Notes under the pieces: model-generated
What the model was told of the DNA's origin: nothing
The model's input: only the letters and a program-made list of their open reading frames with translations
Databases searched by the model: none
Translations under genes and position numbers: made by a program
In this document: piece by piece, positions 18,483 through 27,286 of the stretch
Layout: every line of letters starts with the position of its first letter
How positions within the stretch are numbered: the first letter of the stretch is position 1
NCBI GenBank assembly: GCA_020063625.1
Contig: JAICDD010000013.1
Span: forward strand, 1 to 64,000
Source: Fusobacteriales bacterium
Lineage (GTDB): Bacteria > Fusobacteriota > Fusobacteriia > Fusobacteriales > Fusobacteriaceae
Reading direction: 5' to 3'
Length of the DNA: 64,000 bases

Positions 18483-18575
18483 CTTTTTTTGAAAATTTTG
18501 TTTTGTTTTTTTACATTTTTTTCTTAAAAACCTTGTTTTAACTAGTTTTTTTAATAATTTTTTTATAAAAAAACA

Positions 18576-18604
18576 TTGTTTTTTATCTAATAATATAGTA
18601 CAAT
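18576..18604 (+). promoter_or_regulatory. Promoter of the LacI-type regulator gene
   Basis: TTGTTT (18576-18581), 17-base spacer, TACAAT (18599-18604). The operator at 18609 lies immediately after the -10, so autoregulation is likely. Confidence 0.65.
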
Positions 18605-18608
18605 AAGA

Positions 18609-18626
18609 TTGTGCACACTTGTGCAT
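18609..18626 (+). promoter_or_regulatory. Operator in front of the LacI-type regulator gene
   Basis: TTGTGCACACTTGTGCAT, the same motif as the one in front of the importer operon. It covers the transcription start region of the regulator gene. Confidence 0.75.
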
Positions 18627-18642
18627 AAAAAAGGAGGAAATT

Positions 18643-19671
18643 ATGGCTATTACAATTAAAGATATTGCAAAAATTGCAGGAGTAAGTCATTCTACTGTAT
18701 CTCGTAGCTTAAATGATAATCCTAGAATTTCAAAAGCTACTAGAGAGAGAATTAAAAAAATTGCTTCTGAACTTGGATTTGAATACAATTCTAACGCTAG
18801 AGGGCTTAGTTCTTCTAATATAACCAACACTATTGGAGTTATCTTTCCAAAAACATTTGATGATGTTGTATCTGGATTATTTCTAAATTCCATGGTAAAA
18901 AGAGTCCAATATAATATTGAAAAAAATAATTTTGATACTATCATTGAGTTTGCAGAAAATAGATTTAATAAAAAAAGTAACATACAACGATTAATCGACA
19001 GAAAAAAAATTGATGGACTTGTATTAACAACTCCAGAAATTACACATGATGACTATAAATATATTCTTTCTCACAATATACCTCACATATTTTTACATAA
19101 CAAACCAAAATATTTTTCTCAAGAATCAACTATAGTTTTTACAGATCATGAAGAGGGTGGATATATTGCTACAAATTATCTTATAAAAAATAATCATAAA
19201 AACATTTTAACAATAAGTGAAAAGGCACAGGAGATAGAGTTCCAAGAAAGATGTCAAGGTTATGAAAGAGCTTTAAAAGAACATCAAATTAAAATTGATA
19301 AAAATCTTATGCTTTATTGTGATATTACTTTTTATGATGGATACAATGTTATTATGGAAAATAAAGATTTATTAAAAAACATATCGGCAATTTTCTTTCA
19401 ATCTGATATAATAGCATTAGGAGGAATTAAAGCTTTAAAAGAATTAGGATACTCTATTCCAGATGATATATCAGTAATTGGTTATGACAATTTAGAGTTA
19501 GGGACTTATTATCATCCCTATCTTACTACTGTACACCAACCTAAAAATGAAATTGTTGATATTGCTATAGAAAAACTTTTTCATTTTATAAACACAAAAG
19601 AACAGATAAAAAAAGAGGAAATCATTGCTGCGCCTACTTTAGTTATAAGAGAATCTGTAAAAAAAATATAG
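18643..19671 (+). CDS. LacI/GalR family transcriptional regulator of alpha-glucoside genes
   Basis: 342 residues from the ATG at 18643 behind AGGAGG; an upstream TTG frame would start inside the operator. The N-terminal helix-turn-helix is classical (ITIKDIAKIAGVSHSTVSRS), followed by the hinge and a periplasmic-binding-protein-like sensor domain (NTIGVIFPKTF, then VIGYDNLELGTYYHP and TTVHQP). It is divergent from the importer operon and two near-identical operators occupy both promoters. This suggests it represses both until a maltose-type inducer binds. The ligand is inferred from context. Confidence 0.93.
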   Translation: MAITIKDIAKIAGVSHSTVSRSLNDNPRISKATRERIKKIASELGFEYNSNARGLSSSNITNTIGVIFPKTFDDVVSGLFLNSMVKRVQYNIEKNNFDTIIEFAENRFNKKSNIQRLIDRKKIDGLVLTTPEITHDDYKYILSHNIPHIFLHNKPKYFSQESTIVFTDHEEGGYIATNYLIKNNHKNILTISEKAQEIEFQERCQGYERALKEHQIKIDKNLMLYCDITFYDGYNVIMENKDLLKNISAIFFQSDIIALGGIKALKELGYSIPDDISVIGYDNLELGTYYHPYLTTVHQPKNEIVDIAIEKLFHFINTKEQIKKEEIIAAPTLVIRESVKKI

Positions 19672-19683
19672 TGAGGTTATTTT

Positions 19684-20760
19684 ATGAATATAAATATACT
19701 TGATATTCAAAAAAAATATGAAAACAATTTTAGTGAGTATGAAAAATTTGCAAACTTTTTAAAAGAACGTTTAAATTATCTCTTTTTAATTAATAATTTT
19801 ACTCCTGCAAAATTTGAAACTCGAGTTAAATCTATAAAAAGTTTTATTAAAAAAGTTGAAAAAAAATATCCTAAATACAAAGATCCTTTTCATGATGTTA
19901 CTGATATTATAGGTCTTAGAGTTATCACTTATTACAACACTGAAATTGATGATGTTGTAAAAATATTAAAAGATAATTTTGAAATAGATTATGAAAATTC
20001 TTCTGATAAAGAAAACCTTTTAGAGTATGATAAAATGGGATATATCTCTGTACATTATGTATGTAAATTTGCTGATAATAATACTATTTATCCTTATAAA
20101 TTTGAAGTTCAAATAAGAAGTTTACTCCAACATGTATGGGCATCGATCGACCACAAACTTCGATACAAAACATATGTAGAAATCCCAAAAGAAATAAAAA
20201 GAAAACTTTTTAGACTTAGTGCTCTTTTAGAAGTTGCTGATAGTGAATTTGCAAGTATCAAGGAAGAGATAGAAATGCTTAAAAAATTTTATGAAAATAA
20301 TTTTGATAATAAAAAATATAATCTTCGTATTGATATTTCTTCTATTAACTATTATTTAAAATATAATAATGAGCGTATTAAAAATATTTCAAAAAATTTT
20401 AATATTGAAAGATTTAAATCTTTTGAAACAGCAAAATCAGATAATTTAGAAAGAAAACTTTTACATTTTTCATTAAAAACAAACAAACATTTTATTTATG
20501 ATTTAGACAATTTTTTAACTACTATTGAATCAAATCAAAACTTAATAATTGACTTATTAGATGATGAAATCATTAAAAAATTGACTATAATGATTAATTC
20601 TAGTTGCTCTTTTTTAATTGCTTTTATTATTTTAATTGATTTAGAAATTGATAGAGTAAAAAAAATATTAAATCTTACAGAAAATCAATTATTAAAAATA
20701 TTAAAATTAAGAGAAATTTTAAATTCTTTAAATTGTAGAGATATTATTATAAAAAAATGA
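19684..20760 (+). CDS. RelA/SpoT-domain alarmone synthetase-like protein with C-terminal extension
   Basis: 358 residues. Residues ~1-190 form a RelA/SpoT nucleotidyltransferase (ppGpp synthetase) domain: KSIKSFIKKVEKKYP, the acidic DITDLIGLR-type motif seen as DVTDIIGLRVITYY, YISVHYVCKF, and EVQIRSLLQHVWASIDHKL. There is no HD hydrolase, TGS or ACT domain, so it resembles a small alarmone synthetase. About 160 further residues of mostly helical, Ile/Asn/Lys-rich sequence of unknown role follow. It starts 12 bases after the LacI-type gene, and its stop abuts the next start. Synthetase activity is inferred from the conserved motifs. Confidence 0.88.
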   Translation: MNINILDIQKKYENNFSEYEKFANFLKERLNYLFLINNFTPAKFETRVKSIKSFIKKVEKKYPKYKDPFHDVTDIIGLRVITYYNTEIDDVVKILKDNFEIDYENSSDKENLLEYDKMGYISVHYVCKFADNNTIYPYKFEVQIRSLLQHVWASIDHKLRYKTYVEIPKEIKRKLFRLSALLEVADSEFASIKEEIEMLKKFYENNFDNKKYNLRIDISSINYYLKYNNERIKNISKNFNIERFKSFETAKSDNLERKLLHFSLKTNKHFIYDLDNFLTTIESNQNLIIDLLDDEIIKKLTIMINSSCSFLIAFIILIDLEIDRVKKILNLTENQLLKILKLREILNSLNCRDIIIKK

Positions 20761-20761
20761 G

Positions 20762-21232
20762 GTGAGAAAAATAGATAAAAAAAATATATACGAAAATATT
20801 ATAACTTTTATAGAAGGATTAATTTCTGATGAAAAAAATTATATTGCTAATCTTGCAAATATATCTGCTATTCTTTTTGAAAATCTTCCAAATTTAAATT
20901 GGGCAGGTTTTTATCTATATGATGGAAAAGAATTAGTTTTAGGCCCTTTTCAAGGAAAATACGCTTGTATTAGAATCCCTCTTGGAAAAGGGGTATGTGG
21001 AAATAGTGCAAAAGATAGAAAAACTTATATTGTTGATAATGTACATGAATTTGATGGACATATTGCATGTGATTCTGCTTCAAATTCTGAAATAGTTGTT
21101 CCTATTGTAAAAAATAATCAATTAATTGGTGTTCTTGACATTGATAGCTATGAATTTTCAAATTTTGATGAAACTGATAAAATATATTTAGAAAAAGTCG
21201 TTGAAATATTTTTACAATATAGCGAAATTTAA
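20762..21232 (+). CDS. msrC: Free methionine-(R)-sulfoxide reductase (GAF domain)
   Basis: 156 residues forming a single GAF domain. The enzyme reduces free Met-R-sulfoxide using a catalytic disulfide relay. NLNWAGFYLYDGKELVLGPF, YACIRIPLGKGVCGNSAKD and HIACDSASNSEIVVP contain the conserved cysteines of this family. The start is GTG at 20762, directly after the previous stop; the ribosome binding site is weak, so re-initiation is probable. Confidence 0.93.
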   Translation: MRKIDKKNIYENIITFIEGLISDEKNYIANLANISAILFENLPNLNWAGFYLYDGKELVLGPFQGKYACIRIPLGKGVCGNSAKDRKTYIVDNVHEFDGHIACDSASNSEIVVPIVKNNQLIGVLDIDSYEFSNFDETDKIYLEKVVEIFLQYSEI

Positions 21233-21263
21233 AACTTTAAGATAGATTTTTTTACATAAAAAA

Positions 21264-21272
21264 TGGTATAAT
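21264..21272 (+). promoter_or_regulatory. Extended -10 promoter before the leader ORF and corA
   Basis: TGGTATAAT is a TGn-extended -10 box about 36 bases before the leader ORF start. No good -35 is visible at 17 bases; TTTACA at 21251 is too close. Confidence 0.55.
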
Positions 21273-21307
21273 AATTATATAAATCTTTAAAAAGGAGTGT
21301 GTTTAAT

Positions 21308-21355
21308 ATGGATTGTTTTAATTGTGATGATGATTCCAAGTACAAGCCCCCATAA
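21308..21355 (+). CDS. Putative 15-residue leader peptide upstream of corA
   Basis: The ORF encodes MDCFNCDDDSKYKPP. It starts with ATG 10 bases after AAGGAG (21292-21297), so it is as well equipped for translation as a real gene. It lies 29 bases before the CorA-family gene. The peptide has three consecutive Asp and ends Pro-Pro just before the stop. The last six sense codons (TCC AAG TAC AAG CCC CCA) include several G/C-ending ones that are rare in this genome. Acidic and proline stretches destabilise or stall ribosomes, and the Salmonella/E. coli mgtL leader uses this to sense Mg2+. A similar role here is an inference. No terminator hairpin is visible between leader and gene. Confidence 0.6.
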   Translation: MDCFNCDDDSKYKPP

Positions 21356-21384
21356 TATCTTATTAACACAAGGAGGAAAAAAAT

Positions 21385-22314
21385 ATGGTAAAATTTTACA
21401 AAAGAGAAAATAATGAATTAATTGAAGTTAAAAGCTTAGCAAAAAATGATACTCTAATAAAAGTAGTTAATCCCTCATCAGACGAGACACATATGCTTTC
21501 AAGTCTTTTAAACTTTGATCCAGATTTTATAAATGATTCATTAGATGATGAAGAAAGAGCGCGTATAGAGGTTGATGAAGATACTATTCTTATTATTTTA
21601 AAAGTCCCTATAAAAAATGAAAAAAATGAAAAAATACCTTATAAAACAATTTCATTAGGAATTATAATAGGCGTTAATTATGTTTTATTTGCTACAAAAT
21701 ATAAAATAGAATTTTTAGAAAAAATGATTGAAAAAAATCTATTAAATCCTAATAAAAAAAGCAAAATGATTTTTGAAGTTTTCTTTGAAAATTCAAAATT
21801 ATTTTTAAATTATTTAAAAGAGATAAATAAAAAAATTGATGCTTCAGAAGAAGAATTACATAATTCTATGCGAAATTATGAATTAGAAACTTTAATGTAT
21901 CTTGAAAAAAGTTTAGTTTATTTCACAACATCATTAAGATCAAATGAAATTATGATGGAGAAACTATTACGTGGAAAATTATTAGAATTATATGAAGAAG
22001 ACCAAGAACTTCTTGAAGATTCTTTAATTGAAAATAAACAAGCTATTGAAGTAACTAATATTTATAGTAATATCTTATCAGGGATGATGGATGCATATGC
22101 TTCTGTAATTTCAAATAATTTAAATATTGCTATGAAAGTACTAACAGTTGTAACTATAATTCTTCAAATACCTACAATTATAACAAGTTTTTATGGGATG
22201 AATGTGAAATTACCACTTCAAGAATCACCATTAACTTATATAGGAATTATATCTTCATCAATTATAGCTATGTTTCTTATATTTTTATTATTTAAAAGAA
22301 AAAAATGGTTATAA
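21385..22314 (+). CDS. corA: CorA-family magnesium/divalent cation channel
   Basis: 309 residues. CorA proteins form pentameric inner-membrane channels for Mg2+ or related divalent ions. The long N-terminal cytoplasmic alpha/beta domain and stalk helix precede two C-terminal membrane helices. The signature YGMN stands between them (TSFYGMNVKLPLQESP), and the basic end FKRKKWL matches the family. AGGAGG precedes the start. The short leader ORF upstream and the extended -10 promoter suggest its expression responds to a translation-linked signal. Confidence 0.94.
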   Translation: MVKFYKRENNELIEVKSLAKNDTLIKVVNPSSDETHMLSSLLNFDPDFINDSLDDEERARIEVDEDTILIILKVPIKNEKNEKIPYKTISLGIIIGVNYVLFATKYKIEFLEKMIEKNLLNPNKKSKMIFEVFFENSKLFLNYLKEINKKIDASEEELHNSMRNYELETLMYLEKSLVYFTTSLRSNEIMMEKLLRGKLLELYEEDQELLEDSLIENKQAIEVTNIYSNILSGMMDAYASVISNNLNIAMKVLTVVTIILQIPTIITSFYGMNVKLPLQESPLTYIGIISSSIIAMFLIFLLFKRKKWL

Positions 22315-22385
22315 TTTTTAACTAATGAATCATAATAATAGTTTTTTATTGTATAAATAATATAATGAAATACTATTATTAAAAT

Positions 22386-22425
22386 AAAGAAGTCAAACTA
22401 TTAAGAATAATAGTTTGACTTCTTT
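22386..22425. terminator. Bidirectional rho-independent terminator
   Basis: An 18-bp stem (22386-22403 with 22408-22425, core AAGTCAAACTATTA) with A and T runs on both sides. It separates convergent corA (+) and the chemoreceptor gene (-). Confidence 0.92.
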
Positions 22426-22429
22426 TATA

Positions 22430-24262
22430 TTATTGCTTAAATCTATGAAGCATATCATCTAAATGATTGGATGTTTCTTTAAGGTCTGTTGCACCTTCTC
22501 CTAATGAATTTATTACTTCTGAAGTTGACATAACTGCTGCATCTATCTCTTTTACTCTTGTATTAATTTCTTCAAATGAATTTGTTATCTCATTTGAATT
22601 ATTTTGTAATTGTCTTAAATCTTCTGTTTGATTAGATATTCCTAAATGTATATTATTTAATTCATTTATAAGTGTTTCAAATGATGAAACTATTTTTTCT
22701 ATAGTCTCTGCTACACTATTTACCTCTTCATTTGTTTCTGATAATTTTTCTACATTTTGATTAGAAATATCTACTGACTCATCTATTTTTTCTGTTATAT
22801 GGTTTATTTTCCCTTCTATATCTTCTGCTGTTTCTCTTGATGTATTTGCTAATTTTCTAATTTCTTCTGCTACTACAGCAAATCCTTTTCCTGCTTCACC
22901 TGCTCTAGATGCTTCTATTGCAGCATTTAATGCAAGCATATTCGTCTGTTCTGTTACCTTATAAATTTTATTTATAAATACATGTATTTCTGATGATAGT
23001 TCTTTTAAAACATTTATTTCTTGTGCACTATTTTTTATGTCTTCACTAATTGATGATATTTTTTCTAATGTTCTTAATAAATTTTTCTTTTCATCTAATG
23101 TTTCTTCTAATACTAAACTATTATTTGTACTAATTTCATCTACTAAACTAAGCATTTCTTGTGCATTTTCTGATATTGCTTTTACTTTATTATCAACTTC
23201 ATGTAAATTATTAAATGATACAGATACTGAATCTGATATATTATTTATAGTTGCTGATAATTCCTCAGTAGTTGCCGCTGTTTTTAATGCTGAATCTGAT
23301 ATATTTTCTGATTGATGTTTTACATTTTTTGATACTTCTTTTATCTCATATATAGTTTCTTTTAATGTATCAACCATTGTTTTAAATGATAAAGTTAATA
23401 AACCTGTTTCATTTTTTTGGATTTTTTTAGGAAATGCCACTGTTAAATCTAAATCTGATAATTTTTTACCTATATCAGTTAAATTTTTAAGTGGTTTTGC
23501 TATACTTCTAACTAATACAGCAAATACTATAATAGAGAATATTACTATTACAATTATATATATTCTATTTCTTACTGCTACTGATTTTATTAATTCAATA
23601 TTACCTTTTGAAATACTTTTTACATTATCTATTGTCCAACTATTTTCTTTATTTTTCTTATCTACATATGGAGCCAAAGAATTATATACAGAATCCATAC
23701 TTATAGCTACTTTACCTAAATAAGTATATTTTTCATCTCCTAATAGCTTCATAAACTCTTGATTTTTTTCTTCTAAAATTTTTATTAATTCTTTTGATTT
23801 ATTTATATCATTACTATCTATTGCTTTTTTTAAATCTTGATTTAAAAGAAAAATTTCATCTTTTATTTTTAATTCTTTCTCTTTTTCTTCTATTAATTTA
23901 TCCACATTTTTTCTAAGTGACTTTATAACTAAATCTAATGTCCCCTTTAATCCTAAGCTTTCTGATACTTTATATACATTATCTATATTTTTTTCAAATT
24001 TCTTTAATACTCTCTCTTTCTCTTCTTGGTTTTCAATATAGATAAATTCATTTGCCGAAGCAAACAATTTTATTAAAGCATCTTGAATTTTTTTTACTTC
24101 TATACTTTCATTAGATATTTTTTTTAATGTTTCCACATTTTGATTTATTTCATCACCTTTTTCTGCAAATAACTTTGTATTTGTTGAAAGATTATATGAA
24201 ATTCCTGCTAAACCTAAAAAAATAAATAAGAACCCTATAAATAACTTTGTACTTATTTTCAT
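22430..24262 (-). CDS. Methyl-accepting chemotaxis protein
   Basis: 610 residues from the ATG at 24262, which is correctly spaced from GGGAGG; a GTG 27 bases upstream lies before that site. Membrane helix 1 is near residues 5-25, followed by a helical periplasmic sensor of about 200 residues (four-helix-bundle style), membrane helix 2 ([18 protein letters not shown]), HAMP, and the cytoplasmic signalling coiled coil. The conserved hairpin tip is [20 protein letters not shown] followed by [12 protein letters not shown]. The ligand is unknown. It stands alone, away from cheA, and terminates at a shared bidirectional hairpin. Confidence 0.94.
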   Translation of the reverse strand: MKISTKLFIGFLFIFLGLAGISYNLSTNTKLFAEKGDEINQNVETLKKISNESIEVKKIQDALIKLFASANEFIYIENQEEKERVLKKFEKNIDNVYKVSESLGLKGTLDLVIKSLRKNVDKLIEEKEKELKIKDEIFLLNQDLKKAIDSNDINKSKELIKILEEKNQEFMKLLGDEKYTYLGKVAISMDSVYNSLAPYVDKKNKENSWTIDNVKSISKGNIELIKSVAVRNRIYIIVIVIFSIIVFAVLVRSIAKPLKNLTDIGKKLSDLDLTVAFPKKIQKNETGLLTLSFKTMVDTLKETIYEIKEVSKNVKHQSENISDSALKTAATTEELSATINNISDSVSVSFNNLHEVDNKVKAISENAQEMLSLVDEISTNNSLVLEETLDEKKNLLRTLEKISSISEDIKNSAQEINVLKELSSEIHVFINKIYKVTEQTNMLALNAAIEASRAGEAGKGFAVVAEEIRKLANTSRETAEDIEGKINHITEKIDESVDISNQNVEKLSETNEEVNSVAETIEKIVSSFETLINELNNIHLGISNQTEDLRQLQNNSNEITNSFEEINTRVKEIDAAVMSTSEVINSLGEGATDLKETSNHLDDMLHRFKQ

Positions 24263-24431
24263 AATATACCTCCCAAATAAACTTATCACACTCTATATCT
24301 ATTATATTATATTTTATTCGCCATTTCAAATTATATAATCAATTATTTCATATACTTTATTAATCATTTTTATATTTTATAAATAATTTTTACACCTAAA
24401 ACATTAAGTCTTTTTTTAGATATACAAAAAT

Positions 24432-24470
24432 AAAAAAAGAGTAAAAACTCTTAATAAATTTCTACTCTTT
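24432..24470 (-). terminator. Rho-independent terminator of ddl
   Basis: AAAGAGTA / TACTCTTT (24463-24470 and 24436-24443) with a long AT-rich loop, then TTTTTTA on the minus strand. The hairpin abuts the ddl stop codon. Confidence 0.6.
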
Positions 24471-25528
24471 TATTTTAAATTATTTTTTATAAGTATATCA
24501 ATAAGTTCTGAATATGATATTCCTTCTTCATTCCAAAGCTTTGGATACATACTTATTTTTGTAAATCCTGGAAGAGTATTTATTTCATTTACATAAACAT
24601 CTCCATTTTCACATAAAAAACTATCTACTCTAGCTATATCCTTACATTCAAGAATTTTAAATACTTCTTTTGATATATTTTGTACTTTCTTTACAATCTC
24701 TGTTTCTAATTTTGCAGGTATTTCTAATTTAGCTCCATTTTCATCTATATATTTTGCTTCATATGAATAAAATTCATGTTTATCTAAATTTGGGGTAATT
24801 TCTCCTATTCCACTAGCTAGTATTTCTCCATTTTTCTCTAAAATAGCACACTCTATTTCTCTACCTTTTATAAATTCCTCTATAATAATTTTATTATCAT
24901 ATTTAAATGCTTCACTTATTGCTTCTTTTAATTCTGTTTTATTTTTTGCTTTATTTATCCCGACAGATGACCCCATATTTGCAGGTTTTACAAACATTGG
25001 ATATCCTAATTTTTCTTCTATTTTTTCATAATCAACAATATCTTTTTCTCTTATTGCAATATAATTTGATGTTTTTATCCCTGCATTTATTAATAATCTT
25101 TTCATTATCTCTTTATCCATACCAACAGCAGAACCTAAAATCCCTGCTCCTACAAAAGGAATATTTAAAACTTTTAACATTCCTTGAAGTGCTCCATCTT
25201 CTCCTATTGTTCCATGAATTATTGAAAAAACTATATCTAAATTTATCTCTTCTTTGTTATCTAATTTTATCAATTTACTATTTTTACCCCTTAATGAAAA
25301 TCCTAATTCAATTCCATTTTTTTTTAATTTTATATTTTTAGGGTCATTTTCATTTTCTAAAAAAGCTTTATCAAATAAAAACCAATTTCCCTCTTTATCT
25401 ACTCCTATTAATTTTATATCATATTTATCCTTATTTACTGCTTCATAGATATTTTTTGCTGATTGAAGTGATACTTCATGTTCTTGTGATTGCCCACCAA
25501 AAATAAGTCCTAATGATACTTTTGACAT
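24470..25528 (-). CDS. ddl: D-alanine--D-alanine ligase
   Basis: 352 residues, ATP-grasp enzyme that makes D-Ala-D-Ala for peptidoglycan. It has LGLIFGGQSQEHEVSLQSAK at the N-terminus, GEDGALQGML, KPANMGSSVGINKA, the omega-loop FYSYEAKY and NEINTLPGFTKISMYP. The Tyr-containing omega loop is that of ordinary Ddl enzymes, not the VanA-type D-Ala-D-Lac ligases. AGGAGG is well placed before the start. The neighbours are functionally unrelated. Confidence 0.95.
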   Translation of the reverse strand: MSKVSLGLIFGGQSQEHEVSLQSAKNIYEAVNKDKYDIKLIGVDKEGNWFLFDKAFLENENDPKNIKLKKNGIELGFSLRGKNSKLIKLDNKEEINLDIVFSIIHGTIGEDGALQGMLKVLNIPFVGAGILGSAVGMDKEIMKRLLINAGIKTSNYIAIREKDIVDYEKIEEKLGYPMFVKPANMGSSVGINKAKNKTELKEAISEAFKYDNKIIIEEFIKGREIECAILEKNGEILASGIGEITPNLDKHEFYSYEAKYIDENGAKLEIPAKLETEIVKKVQNISKEVFKILECKDIARVDSFLCENGDVYVNEINTLPGFTKISMYPKLWNEEGISYSELIDILIKNNLK

Positions 25529-25556
25529 AATCTCCTCCTGATAAATTTATTTCTAA

Positions 25557-26147
25557 TTATTTTAAAAAATTTGCTACTCCTACAAGTATCATTTGTGCTG
25601 ACATAGCTGATAAAATAAGCCCTGTAAGTTTTATTAATATATTTAATCCTTTTTGTTTTAACAATTTTTCAATAATATTACTTATATATAGTAATATCCC
25701 TAATGAAAGAATTGATAAAATCAATGATATAAATAATAATATTTTTTCACTATATTTTGTAATTTCTGCTCCCATTACAAGTAGAGTCCCTACTGTAGCA
25801 GGTCCTACTGCTACTGGAATAGCTAATGGTACTACTGCAATATCTTCTGTCTCACTATTTGGGGTTTCTACATTCCCTTTTACTAAATTAATAGAGGATA
25901 ATAAAAGAAGTATCCCAGCTCCTACTCTAAATGAGTCTACTGTTATTCCAAATAGTTTAAATATCGCATTTCCTGCAACTAACAAAATAATAGTGATTAT
26001 AGTTATTGCAATTGTTACTTTTATTGCTAATGCTTTTCTATCATGTTTACTCCATGTACTAGTCATTGATAAAAAAGTTGATAAAATAAAAAATGGTGTT
26101 AATATAAAAAATATTTTTAGATAATTTTCAATTATAGTTCTAACCAC
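25557..26147 (-). CDS. MarC family integral membrane protein
   Basis: 196 residues with six predicted membrane helices (MarC/UPF0056 family). PLAIPVAVGPATVGTLLVMG and the N-terminal ILTPFFILSTFLSMT are family features. The function of MarC proteins is not established; the earlier link to multiple antibiotic resistance was not upheld. The start is GTG at 26147 after AGGAGG. Confidence 0.88.
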   Translation of the reverse strand: MVRTIIENYLKIFFILTPFFILSTFLSMTSTWSKHDRKALAIKVTIAITIITIILLVAGNAIFKLFGITVDSFRVGAGILLLLSSINLVKGNVETPNSETEDIAVVPLAIPVAVGPATVGTLLVMGAEITKYSEKILLFISLILSILSLGILLYISNIIEKLLKQKGLNILIKLTGLILSAMSAQMILVGVANFLK

Positions 26148-26289
26148 ATTTCCTCCTAAAATTTATTAAGTTTAATTTGAATAACCGAAAAATATTATAA
26201 AAAATTAATTAAACCTAGCTTTTCGGTCTTTAAATTTGACTTTACAATTTTTTAATCTATAAAAAAGACAATCTTTTATTTAATTTTAC

Positions 26290-26316
26290 AAAAAAATAAG
26301 AGGCTTATTTTGCCTC
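26290..26316 (-). terminator. Rho-independent terminator of accB
   Basis: Minus-strand GAGGC-AAAATAA-GCCTC followed by TTATTTTTTT. The stem includes the accB stop codon. Confidence 0.8.
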
Positions 26317-26763
26317 AATTAAAAATAGTTTATCTCCTTTTTTTACTGGTTGCCCATCTTCAATAAGTACTTTCACTATTTTTCCTGATATATTTGATTT
26401 TACTTCATTCATAAGTTTCATTGCTTCAACAATGCAAAGAGTGTCTCCCTCTTTTACTATATCTCCTTCTTTTACAAATGGTGCTGCTCCTGGTGATGGT
26501 GCTTTATAAAAAGTTCCTACCATTGGAGATATTACTTCTTCATAATTTCCATTATTTTCTTCTACTACTTCTTCTGTTAATACTTCAGAGTTTATTACTT
26601 CTTCTACATATTCTACTTTTTGTGGTACAACTGTTTTTGCTACTTCAGAACTACCTCTTTTTAATATTACTTTCCCTTCTTCTGTTTCAAGAATAAATTC
26701 AGAAATATTATTTTTTTCTACACTTTTAGCTAGTTCTTTTAAATTTTCAACAGTAATTTTCAT
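26305..26763 (-). CDS. accB: Biotin carboxyl carrier protein of acetyl-CoA carboxylase
   Basis: 152 residues. It carries the biotin that moves CO2 between AccC and AccAD in the first step of fatty acid synthesis. The biotinylation site is Lys in VEAMKLMNEV. The biotinyl domain (residues ~78-152) begins at ISPMVGTFYKAPSPGAAPFV, whose thumb-like APSPGAAPF insert is typical of AccB. An acidic Val/Glu-rich linker joins it to the N-terminal segment. accC is not adjacent, which is unusual; instead it is the last gene after pheB. Confidence 0.94.
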   Translation of the reverse strand: MKITVENLKELAKSVEKNNISEFILETEEGKVILKRGSSEVAKTVVPQKVEYVEEVINSEVLTEEVVEENNGNYEEVISPMVGTFYKAPSPGAAPFVKEGDIVKEGDTLCIVEAMKLMNEVKSNISGKIVKVLIEDGQPVKKGDKLFLIEAK

Positions 26764-26777
26764 AAAAATCCTCCGTT

Positions 26778-27221
26778 TTAGTTATTTCCAATTATTCTTA
26801 AATCTTTCACTCCATCTATACCTCTTATCTCTTCAAGTGTAATTTCTATATCACGAAGTTTTTCTTCTCTTGCTTGTAGAGATATCGTTGCAGCTGCTAG
26901 ATTATCTATTGGTATATTTTGAATAATTGTTAAAATATTCAAATTTGATTTCGCTATAACATCAAGTATTGATGATAAAATACCTGGATGATCATCCATA
27001 AGTAAATAAAGATTAAAAACTGTATCTCTTCCACTTTCAAAAAATGGTCTAATATAATCTTTATACTTATAATATGTGCTTCTACTTATTCCAACTTTTT
27101 GAATAGCTTCATACTTAGATATTTTTTCACTTTGTATTAAATCATTTACTTCTATAACTTTTTGAATAGAAGTAGGAAGTATTTCCCTATCCACAATAAA
27201 ATATTCTTTTTTCTTTTTCAT
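26778..27221 (-). CDS. pheB: ACT domain-containing protein PheB (UPF0735)
   Basis: 147 residues. The N-terminal half looks like a helix-turn-helix (KYEAIQKVGISRSTYYKYKD) and the C-terminal half is an ACT amino-acid-binding domain (LMDDHPGILSSILDVIAKSN). This matches the UPF0735/PheB family. The name comes from linkage to phenylalanine synthesis in Bacillus, but the biochemical role is unproven. A regulator binding an amino acid is plausible. It lies 14 bases before accB and shares its transcript. Confidence 0.85.
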   Translation of the reverse strand: MKKKKEYFIVDREILPTSIQKVIEVNDLIQSEKISKYEAIQKVGISRSTYYKYKDYIRPFFESGRDTVFNLYLLMDDHPGILSSILDVIAKSNLNILTIIQNIPIDNLAAATISLQAREEKLRDIEITLEEIRGIDGVKDLRIIGNN

Positions 27222-27286
27222 TTCATCACCCTATAGTATTATTTTTTAATACAATACTATCATTTTTTTAATATTTTTTCAAGTTT

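Noticed and set aside
24290-24370. Possible sigma-28 promoter upstream of the first chemoreceptor gene
   Set aside because: A GGCGAATA box is present but no TAAA element stands at the right distance.
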